Source: Romboutsia sp. 13368 (GTDB lineage Bacteria; Bacillota; Clostridia; Peptostreptococcales; Peptostreptococcaceae). Taken from it: a DNA stretch of 9,038 bases. The notes under the pieces were generated by a model. It saw only the letters and a program-made list of their open reading frames with translations, was not told the DNA's origin and made no database searches. Each line of letters begins with the position of its first letter. The first letter of the stretch is position 1. Shown one piece after another: positions 1 through 6,291 of the stretch. The stretch is taken from the NCBI RefSeq assembly GCF_018336475.1, contig NZ_CP048741.1, positions 102,780 to 111,817 on the forward strand, in the 5' to 3' direction. The translations under genes were made by a program, and so were the position numbers.

Positions 1-32
1 TTTAAAAGTAGAATATTTTAAAGGTAGCCTTT

Positions 33-61
33 TTAGTATCTTATAATATAGGAGATACTAA
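33..61. repeat. 9-bp inverted repeat over the cls stop codon
   Basis: Arms at 33-41 and 53-61 (core TAGTATCT / AGATACTA) are perfectly complementary, with an 11-base loop. The repeat overlaps the last codons and the stop of cls. A second small hairpin (AAAGG-TAG-CCTTT, 20-32) lies just beyond. Neither is followed by a clear U-tract on the minus strand, so this may be a weak or factor-dependent 3' end for cls, but it is not a standard intrinsic terminator. Confidence 0.35.
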
Positions 62-1522
62 TCTTGATATAGATTCTTTAATTCTTACATAACGAGATCT
101 AGAATTATACATATCTAAAGTTATTTCCTTAGATTTTAATATATCATTTTCAAATATTTCTCTTTGTTTTTTAGCCATTTTTGAAGAATATATAAAAGCA
201 TTTATTTCAAAATTAAGTTCGAAACTTCTTATATCAAAATTTGCTGTTCCTATTGAACATACACAATCATCAACGACTACAGCTTTTGCATGAAGAAAAG
301 CATTATGATTGTAGTTATAAAGTTTAGCTCCGTACTTAAGTAGCTCACCTGCATAAGATGAAGAAGCATCATAAACAAAAGGATGGTCAGGCTTACCAGG
401 AATCATTATTCTTACATCAACACCAGAAAAACAAGCAATTTTTAAAGTATCTGTAAGTGTTTTATCTAAAATGAAATAAGGTGTTTGGATATAAACATAC
501 TTTTTAGCCTTTTGTATCATTTTTATATATCCATATTTTATTTCATCTAATTCACTAATATCAGGTCCACTAGACACAATTTGTACGCCGATATTATCTG
601 TTGCTTTACTATTTAAATTGGATAATTCTTCAATGTTAAAGTACTTATTAAGTACTAAATCTTCTTTAGTTGTATATCTCCAATCAAGTATAAATCTTAT
701 GTTAAGATCTCTTACAGAATCACCAATAATTTTTAAATGAGTATCTCTCCAATATCCAAATTTAGGATTTTTACCTAAATATTCATCACCTACGTTGTTT
801 CCCCCTATAAATCCAACCTCTCCATCTATAATTACTAATTTTCTATGATTTCTGTAGTTAAGGTTAAAGTTTATAATTTTTAAGAAGGAAGGGAAGAAAG
901 CGGCAACTTTAACTCCTGATTTTTTTAATTTTAATACTGATTTATCACTAAAAAATTTACTACCTACTGCATCATATAGTAGTCTAACTTCAACACCGCT
1001 TTTAGCTTTATCTATTAAGATGTCCATTATTTTATTCCCTATTTCATCATCTTTAAAAATATAAAATTGTATATTTATATATTTTTTAGCTTTTTTAAGG
1101 TCTTCTAATAAAGAATCAAAGAAATCACTTGGTTCAGGATATATTTGTACATCATTATTAGTTGTAAAATTAGAATTATTTGAATTAGCTAGAGCGTATA
1201 TCATATCTTTATACTCTATTAAATCTGGCGCTAGGTTATCATTACGTTCTAACTTAATTTGAGTATCTATTATGTTTTCTTTTAAAATTTTATCTTCAGC
1301 TTTTTTGATTTTAAACATATTATCTTTAGAAATACCTCTACCAAATACTAAATAGAATATACAACCTATGGCTGGGGCAGTAGTTAAAACAAGAACCCAT
1401 GCTATAGTAGCTTCAATACTTCTTTTTTCTCTAAATATTAAGTTTATAATTGATAAGAAATTTATTATATAGATTGTAGTAATTAAAATCTCATACCAAG
1501 ACTCTTTAACTAAACTAGACAT
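41..1522 (-). CDS. cls: Cardiolipin synthase, two HKD phospholipase-D domains
   Basis: Membrane-bound enzyme that condenses two phosphatidylglycerol molecules into cardiolipin and glycerol. From the chosen start the protein has 493 residues, close to the roughly 480-500 usual for bacterial ClsA-type enzymes. Two hydrophobic segments (about 11-30 and 38-60) form the N-terminal membrane anchor. Two HKD catalytic motifs follow: H226-x-K228-x4-D233 (HRKLVIID, then IGGNN) and H411-x-K413-x4-D418 (HAKAVVVD, then IGTANFDIRS). The longest open frame begins at a TTG at 1537. The ATG at 1522 is preferred because a GGGGG ribosome-binding stretch (1531-1535) sits 8 bases upstream of it and would lie inside the longer reading. 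The gene is downstream of and co-oriented with an FNT gene but separated from it by a terminator, so it probably has its own promoter. Family assignment is secure; a physiological role beyond lipid synthesis is not shown. Confidence 0.95.
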   Translation of the reverse strand: MSSLVKESWYEILITTIYIINFLSIINLIFREKRSIEATIAWVLVLTTAPAIGCIFYLVFGRGISKDNMFKIKKAEDKILKENIIDTQIKLERNDNLAPDLIEYKDMIYALANSNNSNFTTNNDVQIYPEPSDFFDSLLEDLKKAKKYINIQFYIFKDDEIGNKIMDILIDKAKSGVEVRLLYDAVGSKFFSDKSVLKLKKSGVKVAAFFPSFLKIINFNLNYRNHRKLVIIDGEVGFIGGNNVGDEYLGKNPKFGYWRDTHLKIIGDSVRDLNIRFILDWRYTTKEDLVLNKYFNIEELSNLNSKATDNIGVQIVSSGPDISELDEIKYGYIKMIQKAKKYVYIQTPYFILDKTLTDTLKIACFSGVDVRIMIPGKPDHPFVYDASSSYAGELLKYGAKLYNYNHNAFLHAKAVVVDDCVCSIGTANFDIRSFELNFEINAFIYSSKMAKKQREIFENDILKSKEITLDMYNSRSRYVRIKESISRLVSPIL

Positions 1523-1560
1523 AAGTAAAACCCCCAATCATATGATTAATATTAATAGTT

Positions 1561-1588
1561 TGTATATATAGTATAAATATTAATTGAA
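1561..1588 (-). promoter_or_regulatory. Possible cls promoter
   Basis: Read on the minus strand, TTCAAT (1588-1583) and TATACA (1566-1561) are spaced 16 bases apart, about 40 bases upstream of the cls start. An alternative -10, TATACT, lies at 1575-1570. The region is so AT-rich that matches arise by chance. The main support is position, between the upstream terminator and cls. Confidence 0.3.
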
Positions 1589-1632
1589 TATAAATAAAGA
1601 GGTTGAACTAATATTTTAGAACAACCTCTTTA
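1587..1632 (-). terminator. Intrinsic terminator of the minus-strand FNT gene
   Basis: An 11-bp perfect stem pairs 1595-1605 (core AAAGAGGTTG) with 1622-1632 (core CAACCTCTTT). A 2x2 internal loop and a further 4-bp stem (CTAA/TTAG, 1608-1611 with 1616-1619) top it. On the minus strand it is followed by the U-rich run TTTATTTATATT with interrupting As. It starts 18 bases after the FNT stop codon, so it should separate that gene from cls. Confidence 0.85.
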
Positions 1633-1649
1633 AAATGTATCAGTAAAAA

Positions 1650-2519
1650 CTATGCTGCTTTCTTTTCAGCATTAGAATCTTCTTTTTTATTAACGAATAT
1701 GAAGTAGTAAACTCCAGCAACGAATATTGCACCACCTAATATATTACCTATAGTAACAGGTATTAAGTTGTGAGTAAATATACTAGTTATATTTAACTTA
1801 GCAGCTTCTTCAGCAGTTTTGTGAGCAGCTTCTAAGTATACAGGGTTAGACTTAGCGAATAATCCTGCAAAGAAGTAAGCCATATTTGCAACACAGTGTT
1901 CATATCCAGTACATACGAATAAGAATACACCGAAGAATCCAGCTAAAAGTTTTCCAGTTACATCTTTAGCACCGTAAGTCATCCATACAGTAGCACAAAC
2001 TATCCAGTTACATAATATACCAGATGCTATTGCAGCACCCCAACTAAATCCAAGTTTACCTATTGCGTTTTTAACTACAACACCACCGTATAAACCAGCA
2101 CTCCAGTCAAATACACCAGATAAACTTACTAACCAAGCAACTAATGCTCCACCAATTAAGTTACCTATCCAAACTAAAGCCCAGTTTTTGAAAGCTTGGC
2201 TCCATGTTACTCTTTTCTTTAGAGCAGCAAGAGTTATTAATATGTTACCTGTAAATAAGTCTCCACCTGCTACAAGTACGAACATAAGACCAGCAGGGAA
2301 CATAAGACCTGCAACCATTTTACCTAAACCATAAGTTTCAGGATTTGCTAATAAGTTGTAAGCTGCACCAACTGACCCTAGTGCACCGAATGCTATGTAT
2401 GCACCAGCTAAAAATGCAGATGCTAGAACTTTTTTGTTTGGCGTAGTAGCCTTTTTAACACCAGCTTCGATAGTGTATTCAGCTATCTCAGCAGGAGTAA
2501 GCATTTTTTTATCTGCCAT
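1650..2519 (-). CDS. Formate/nitrite transporter family channel (FNT), first copy
   Basis: Integral membrane protein of the FNT family (pentameric aquaporin-like channels for formate, nitrite, hydrosulfide or similar monovalent anions), 289 residues. Family marks are visible: GAYIAFGALGS near 39-49, the pore-loop signature GGDLFTGN (85-92) with Thr90, SGILCNWIVC (166-175), and YEHCVANM (206-213) with the conserved central-pore His208, followed by TIGNILGG (257-264). About six hydrophobic helices are evident. Compared with its divergent neighbour it has an extra charged, Ala/Glu-rich loop at about 222-247. The protein is very alanine- and glycine-rich and its DNA is visibly less AT-rich than nearby genes; with the strong AAGGAGG site 8 bases before the ATG this suggests high expression (inference). 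The substrate cannot be decided from sequence; hydrosulfide or formate are as plausible as nitrite. Confidence 0.93.
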   Translation of the reverse strand: MADKKMLTPAEIAEYTIEAGVKKATTPNKKVLASAFLAGAYIAFGALGSVGAAYNLLANPETYGLGKMVAGLMFPAGLMFVLVAGGDLFTGNILITLAALKKRVTWSQAFKNWALVWIGNLIGGALVAWLVSLSGVFDWSAGLYGGVVVKNAIGKLGFSWGAAIASGILCNWIVCATVWMTYGAKDVTGKLLAGFFGVFLFVCTGYEHCVANMAYFFAGLFAKSNPVYLEAAHKTAEEAAKLNITSIFTHNLIPVTIGNILGGAIFVAGVYYFIFVNKKEDSNAEKKAA

Positions 2520-2527
2520 GAATAATT

Positions 2528-2534
2528 CCTCCTT
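2528..2534 (-). promoter_or_regulatory. Strong ribosome binding site of the minus-strand FNT gene
   Basis: AAGGAGG on the minus strand, 8 bases before the ATG, is a full anti-Shine-Dalgarno match. It fixes the start at 2519. Confidence 0.9.
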
Positions 2535-2574
2535 AAAAATTTATATAAATTATAAAAAAATTAACATAGTTCTT

Positions 2575-2605
2575 AAAAAATAAAAATTGCTATGAATTAA
2601 TAGCA
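2575..2605 (-). other. Hairpin plus U-rich run at the expected 5' end of the FNT mRNA
   Basis: On the minus strand TGCTAT (2605-2600) and ATAGCA (2593-2588) form a 6-bp stem with a 6-base loop, followed by ATTTTTATTTTTT (2587-2575). If the promoter at 2612-2640 is used, transcription starts almost exactly at the first base of the stem. It could be an mRNA-stabilising 5' hairpin or a weak attenuator. The stem is short and mostly A-U, so a terminator role is doubtful. Confidence 0.35.
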
Positions 2606-2611
2606 TTAGTA

Positions 2612-2640
2612 ATTATACAATAAAATGACTACTTTGTATA
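2612..2640 (-). promoter_or_regulatory. Probable promoter of the minus-strand FNT gene
   Basis: On the minus strand, TATACA (2640-2635, 4 of 6 bases of TTGACA) and a perfect TATAAT (2617-2612) are separated by 17 bases. The predicted start near 2605 gives an 85-base leader before the gene. The -35 overlaps the inverted repeat at 2634-2650. Confidence 0.5.
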
Positions 2641-2650
2641 CATTAAACAA
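2634..2650. promoter_or_regulatory. Imperfect dyad resembling a Rex operator
   Basis: The plus strand reads TTGTATACATTAAACAA, with outer arms TTGT/ACAA. The established clostridial Rex operator is TTGTTAA-N4-TTAACAA; this site has similar outer halves but is one base shorter and imperfect inside. It overlaps the candidate FNT -35 box, where a repressor would block transcription. Assignment to Rex is inference; it may be chance in AT-rich DNA. Confidence 0.3.
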
Positions 2651-2791
2651 TAAAAGACAATAAATAGTAAAATTGGTATAAAATTTTTTTATTATATATG
2701 GACTATACATAAATTAAAAAGAGAAAAAGTATAAATATTTAAGAAGTAGATACAATTAAATTTTAAAAAGCTTATTAATGGGGGTGGGATT

Positions 2792-3589
2792 ATGGACAAA
2801 AGATTCTTAACACCCAGGGAAGTAGCAGATGCTACTATAAATGCAGGTATTAAAAAAGCTAACTTAAAGATAAGTAGTTGTATAGGGTTAGGTATACTTG
2901 CAGGAGTTTTTATAGGCTTTGGAGGATTAGGAAATATATTAGTTACTCAAACTCTAGGTGGTATAGATGCTGGATTAGCTAGGTTAGCTGGAGCAGCTGT
3001 TTTTCCTGTGGGCCTTATGCTAGTAGTTATATGTGGAGCTGAATTGTTTACTGGTAATAACTTAATGACTTTGGCATTTATGAACAAAAAAATAACTTTA
3101 TCAGGGCTTTTAAAAAATTGGTCACTAGTATATGTAGCTAATTTTATAGGATCAGTAGTATTAGCTTTAGCTGTTTTTTATGCAGGTATTCTTACAGGTG
3201 ATGCTGCAAATAAGGCTATAGTAATAGCAGAGTCAAAAGTATCACTTACTATTTCAGAGGCAATTATAAGAGGTATACTATGCAATATAATTGTTGTTTT
3301 AGCGGTATGGATGGCAACTGCATCACAAGATGTAATTTCTAAAATTTTTGCATGTTGGTTTCCTATAATGTTATTTGTTTTATGTGGATTTGAACATAGT
3401 ATTGCAAATATGTTTTTTATACCAATGGGAATATTATTAGGAGCTAATATTACAATAGGTCAATTAATAAGCAACTTATTATTTGTAACAATTGGAAATA
3501 TAATAGGTGGAGCTATTTTAATTCCATATGTATATAATAAGGTATTTATAAAAAATGAAATAAGTAAGAATGAATCTTCTAACATATAA
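2792..3589 (+). CDS. Formate/nitrite transporter family channel (FNT), second copy
   Basis: Second FNT-family anion channel, 265 residues, transcribed away from the first. It has the same marks: VFIGFGGLGN (39-48), the pore-loop signature CGAELFTGNN (81-90) with Thr87, RGILCNIIV (160-168), and GFEHSIANMFFIPMGI (199-214) with central His202, then TIGNIIGG (233-240). The last block resembles E. coli FocA more than the first copy does, so a formate or formate/nitrite role is slightly favoured here (inference from short motifs only). It lacks the charged loop seen at about 222-247 in the neighbour, and its base composition is like the rest of the window. The start is supported by a G-rich site (GGGGGTGGG, 2780-2788). 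It is monocistronic, closed by a strong terminator. The two paralogs differ widely across their length, so they are old duplicates or separate acquisitions, not a recent tandem copy. Confidence 0.92.
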   Translation: MDKRFLTPREVADATINAGIKKANLKISSCIGLGILAGVFIGFGGLGNILVTQTLGGIDAGLARLAGAAVFPVGLMLVVICGAELFTGNNLMTLAFMNKKITLSGLLKNWSLVYVANFIGSVVLALAVFYAGILTGDAANKAIVIAESKVSLTISEAIIRGILCNIIVVLAVWMATASQDVISKIFACWFPIMLFVLCGFEHSIANMFFIPMGILLGANITIGQLISNLLFVTIGNIIGGAILIPYVYNKVFIKNEISKNESSNI

Positions 3590-3611
3590 AATTTCATACT
3601 AAAGAAAATAT

Positions 3612-3642
3612 AGCGTTGATATAGTAATATCAACGCTTTTTT
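3612..3642 (+). terminator. Intrinsic terminator after the plus-strand FNT gene
   Basis: Perfect 11-bp stem: AGCGTTGATAT (3612-3622) pairs with ATATCAACGCT (3627-3637) across the loop AGTA. A run of six Ts (3637-3642) follows. It starts 22 bases after the stop codon and insulates the murB operon from the FNT gene. Confidence 0.95.
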
Positions 3643-3670
3643 AATACTTTAAAGCCTTTATATATTGTTA

Positions 3671-3723
3671 TTTTTTTTTTAATACATTATTATATTAATT
3701 ATACAAAATTAATATAGTATAAA
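3671..3723 (+). promoter_or_regulatory. Candidate promoter of the murB-whiA operon
   Basis: TATAAA at 3718-3723 could be the -10, with TTAATT (3695-3700) as a weak -35 at 17-base spacing. A run of ten Ts (3671-3680) lies upstream of the -35, where AT-tract UP elements sit. The position between the FNT terminator and murB is right. The individual boxes are weak matches in very AT-rich DNA. Confidence 0.4.
3691..3716. repeat. 9-bp inverted repeat inside the candidate murB promoter
   Basis: TATATTAAT (3691-3699) and ATTAATATA (3708-3716) are exact inverted copies with an 8-base spacer. They overlap the candidate -35 and end just before the -10. This could be an operator for the whole operon. 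It is pure A/T, so chance occurrence is a serious alternative. Confidence 0.35.
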
Positions 3724-3770
3724 TATGTAAGCGTTAAGTTAATAAATACTTTAATCAGGGAGGAAATTTA

Positions 3771-4685
3771 ATGAATAAGCAATATATATATGAATGTTTG
3801 TTAAATATAATAGATAAAGAAGATATAAAATTAGATGAGCCAATGAAAAAACACATCTCTTTTAGAGTTGGAGGGCCTGCAGATATATTAGTAAAGCCTA
3901 GAACCGAAGATCAAATAGCTAGTGTTATAAAGCTTTTGAAAGCAGAAAATGTTCCTTATGTTGTAATAGGTAATGGATCTAATCTTTTAATAAAAGATGG
4001 TGGAATCAGAGGAGTAGTAATAGAAATATCAAACAACTTTAATGATTTTGCAATAGAAGAAAATATGGTAAATATACAAGCAGGAGCATTACTTTCATTT
4101 GTTGGTAAAGCTGTTTTAAGAGCTGAGTTAAAAGGCTTTGAATTTGCAGCTGGTATACCTGGAACTTTAGGTGGAGCATTAGCTATGAATGCAGGTGCTT
4201 ATGGAGGAGAAATGAAGGATATAGTTAAATCTGTTAGACTAATGGATACAGATGGAAATATATTTGATTTTACTAACGAGCAAATGCAATTTGCCTATAG
4301 AAGAAGTATACTTTCAAATACTGACTATATAGTATTATCAGCACAAATTGAATTAGAAAAAGGCAATTTTGATGAAATAAAAGCTACAATGGCTGATTTT
4401 ACTCAAAGAAGAGTAACTAAACAACCTTTAAGTTTACCAAGTGCAGGTAGTACATTTAAGAGACCAGAAGGGCATTTTGCAGCCAAATTAATAGATGATT
4501 GTGGATTAAGAGGCCTTACATTAAGAGGTGCTCAAGTTTCAGAGAAACATTGCGGATTTGTTGTAAACTTAGGTAATGCTAATGCTAAAGATATTTTAGA
4601 CTTAATGTATGTAGTAAAGAGTACAGTTAAGTCTAAGTTTGGTATAGCTTTAGAGGAAGAAGTCAAAATACTTGGAGAGGATTAA
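3771..4685 (+). CDS. murB: UDP-N-acetylenolpyruvoylglucosamine reductase
   Basis: Cytosolic FAD enzyme that uses NADPH to reduce UDP-GlcNAc-enolpyruvate to UDP-MurNAc, the second committed step of peptidoglycan precursor synthesis. The 304 residues fit the shorter class of MurB common in Firmicutes. FAD-binding elements: RVGGPADILV (32-41), VIGNGSNLLI (65-74), GIPGTLGGALAMNAGAYGGE (128-147). Active-site elements: YRRS (176-179), the serine in SAGSTFKRP (Ser227, the proton donor of the family), GAQVSEKHCGFVVN (253-266), and the C-terminal LEEEV with the catalytic glutamate within 295-297. The ATG is preceded by a strong AGGGAGG (3757-3763) at 7-base spacing. It is the first gene of the operon; the next gene begins 3 bases after its stop and draws its ribosome binding site from murB's last codons, so translation is probably coupled. 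Confidence 0.98.
   Translation: MNKQYIYECLLNIIDKEDIKLDEPMKKHISFRVGGPADILVKPRTEDQIASVIKLLKAENVPYVVIGNGSNLLIKDGGIRGVVIEISNNFNDFAIEENMVNIQAGALLSFVGKAVLRAELKGFEFAAGIPGTLGGALAMNAGAYGGEMKDIVKSVRLMDTDGNIFDFTNEQMQFAYRRSILSNTDYIVLSAQIELEKGNFDEIKATMADFTQRRVTKQPLSLPSAGSTFKRPEGHFAAKLIDDCGLRGLTLRGAQVSEKHCGFVVNLGNANAKDILDLMYVVKSTVKSKFGIALEEEVKILGED
4674..4680 (+). promoter_or_regulatory. Ribosome binding site for the PHP gene, inside murB
   Basis: GGAGAGG lies within the last codons of murB, 8 bases before the next ATG at 4689. It supports that start and points to translational coupling. Confidence 0.75.
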
Positions 4686-4688
4686 TAA

Positions 4689-5402
4689 ATGCAAATATTA
4701 GCAGATTATCATACTCATACTATATATAGCCATGGAAAAGGAACTATAGAGGAAAATGTAGTTGAAGCTATTTCTAAAGGTATTAAGACAATAGGAATAT
4801 CTGACCATGGATATAAGCATTTAGCATATGGAATAAAATTAAATGATATTTATAAAATGAGAGAAGAGATAGATAAATTGAATGATAAATATTCAAATAT
4901 AAATATTCTCTTAGGTATGGAATGTAATATTTTAGACAGCTATGGCAATATAGATATAAATGATAAAATCATAGAAAATTGTGATTATATTATGGCTGGA
5001 TATCATTTTGCATCGACTCCTACATCTTTAAAAAGTATGTTAAATCATTACAATAATTACATGATAAAAAATGAAAAAGCTAAAGATTATAATACAAATT
5101 CTATAATAAATGCTATGAAAAATAACAATATATTTATAATAACTCATCCTGGAGATAAAGGTGATGTTTATATAGAAGAAATAGCAAAAGTAGCAATAGA
5201 TACAGATACAAGACTAGAGATAAATAGTAGCCATGGATTTTTAAATACTAATCAATTAGCTAAAATAAAAAATCTAGGAAATAAGTTCATCATAGGTTCT
5301 GATGCTCACATACCTCAGAATGTAGGTAACTTTGATTTAGCTATGAATATTATAAAAGAATCAAATCTAGATTTATCATTAGTGGAGAATATAAAAATAT
5401 AG
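4689..5402 (+). CDS. PHP-domain phosphoesterase, YcdX-like
   Basis: Metal-dependent hydrolase of the PHP (polymerase and histidinol phosphatase) superfamily, 237 residues, a single domain with no signal peptide or membrane segment. Metal-binding residues are visible in family order: H8 and H10 (DYHTHT), H15 (YSHG), D39-H40 (SDHG), E78 (GMEC), H106 (AGYHF), H153 (THPGDK), D205 and H207 (GSDAH). The set H8, H10, H15, H40, E78, H106, H153, D205, H207 matches, in order and kind, the nine ligands of the trinuclear zinc site of E. coli YcdX (about 245 residues), so an active phosphatase or phosphoesterase is likely. The natural substrate is not known; it is unlikely to be histidinol phosphate because no his genes are nearby. 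It sits between murB and rapZ, nearly touching both, so a role linked to cell-wall or amino-sugar metabolism is a reasonable guess, no more. Confidence 0.88.
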   Translation: MQILADYHTHTIYSHGKGTIEENVVEAISKGIKTIGISDHGYKHLAYGIKLNDIYKMREEIDKLNDKYSNINILLGMECNILDSYGNIDINDKIIENCDYIMAGYHFASTPTSLKSMLNHYNNYMIKNEKAKDYNTNSIINAMKNNNIFIITHPGDKGDVYIEEIAKVAIDTDTRLEINSSHGFLNTNQLAKIKNLGNKFIIGSDAHIPQNVGNFDLAMNIIKESNLDLSLVENIKI

Positions 5403-5420
5403 ATAATGAGGGAGAATAGT

Positions 5421-6278
5421 ATGAAATTCTTAATTGTAACAGGTCTTTCAGGTTCTGGAAAAAGTGAAGCAATGAGATCTTTGGAGGATATGGGTTTTTA
5501 CTGCGTAGATAACTTACCTCCAGCATTAATAACTAAATTTGCGGAATTATGTTATCAACCTAATTCTAGTATAGATAAGGTTGCTTTAGGTATAGATATA
5601 AGGGGTATAAAATTTTTTGAAACACTTTATGAAAGTTTATCTTATTTAGAAAAAGCAAAGTATGAATATGAAATACTTTACTTAGACTGTTCAGATGATG
5701 TTTTATTAAAAAGATACAAAATGACAAGAAGAAATCATCCACTATCTAAAAATATACAAATACCAGAAGGTATAAAAATGGAAAGAAAGATATTGGAAAC
5801 TTTAAAGGAAAAATCAAGTTATATAATAGATACTACAAATATGAAACCTAAAGATTTAAAAGAGGAAATAGAGAAAATATATTCTGCAGGCGAAAGTAAT
5901 CCTAAATTAACAATATCAGTAGTATCTTTTGGATTTAAGCACGGTATACCAACTGATTGTGACCTTATGTTTGATGTTAGATTTTTACCTAACCCATACT
6001 ATATTGAAGAATTAAGACCTAAAACTGGTGATGATAAAGAAGTAAGAGATTATGTTATGAATTCTAAAGTTAGTGAAGAATTTTATGCAAAACTTACTGA
6101 TATGATACAGTTTTTAGTGCCTCAATATGTTGAAGAAGGAAAACAACATTTAGTTATAGGAATTGGATGTACAGGTGGAAGACATAGATCAGTTACTATA
6201 TCAAATCTTATATACGAGGATTTAGTTAATAAAGGTTATAGAGTGGTTAAAAAGCATAGAGACTCTATGTTGAGATAA
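5421..6278 (+). CDS. rapZ: RapZ/YvcJ-family nucleotide-binding protein
   Basis: P-loop protein of the RapZ (YvcJ) family. In E. coli RapZ binds the small RNA GlmZ and guides its cleavage by RNase E, controlling glucosamine-6-phosphate synthase; in B. subtilis YvcJ binds and hydrolyses nucleotides and its target is less clear. From the chosen start it has 285 residues, the usual family length. Walker A is GLSGSGKS (8-15) and a Walker-B-like segment is LGIDIRG (56-62). The conserved C-terminal domain shows SFGFKHGIP (169-177), DVRFLPNPYY (185-194) and the phosphate-binding GCTGGRHRSV (249-258), ending KKHRDS. An in-frame ATG at 5406 exists, but GAGGGAG (5408-5414) is well placed for the ATG at 5421, and known homologs begin just before the P-loop. 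It lies 18 bases after the PHP gene and 13 before yvcK, the classic rapZ-yvcK-whiA order. Confidence 0.96.
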   Translation: MKFLIVTGLSGSGKSEAMRSLEDMGFYCVDNLPPALITKFAELCYQPNSSIDKVALGIDIRGIKFFETLYESLSYLEKAKYEYEILYLDCSDDVLLKRYKMTRRNHPLSKNIQIPEGIKMERKILETLKEKSSYIIDTTNMKPKDLKEEIEKIYSAGESNPKLTISVVSFGFKHGIPTDCDLMFDVRFLPNPYYIEELRPKTGDDKEVRDYVMNSKVSEEFYAKLTDMIQFLVPQYVEEGKQHLVIGIGCTGGRHRSVTISNLIYEDLVNKGYRVVKKHRDSMLR

Positions 6279-6291
6279 TGTGGGAGAAGAG

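Noticed and set aside
20..41. Small hairpin AAAGG-TAG-CCTTT as a terminator at the left edge
   Set aside because: The stem is only 5 bp with a 3-base loop, and the T-run on the plus strand overlaps the stem; on the minus strand there is no U-tract after cls.
2395..2583. Plus-strand open frame of 62 codons over the start of the minus-strand FNT gene
   Set aside because: It is antisense to a clear coding region, has no recognisable domain or good ribosome binding site, and its C-terminal half is low-complexity Lys/Ile/Asn from AT-rich intergenic DNA.
2673..2700. TTGGTA followed by TATATG as the promoter of the plus-strand FNT gene
   Set aside because: Both boxes are poor matches and several equally good pairs occur in the same AT-rich stretch, so no choice can be justified; a promoter must exist in 2640-2780 but I cannot place it.
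3671..3680. Run of ten Ts as a second terminator after the FNT gene
   Set aside because: No convincing stem precedes it; it fits better as an AT-tract upstream of the murB promoter.
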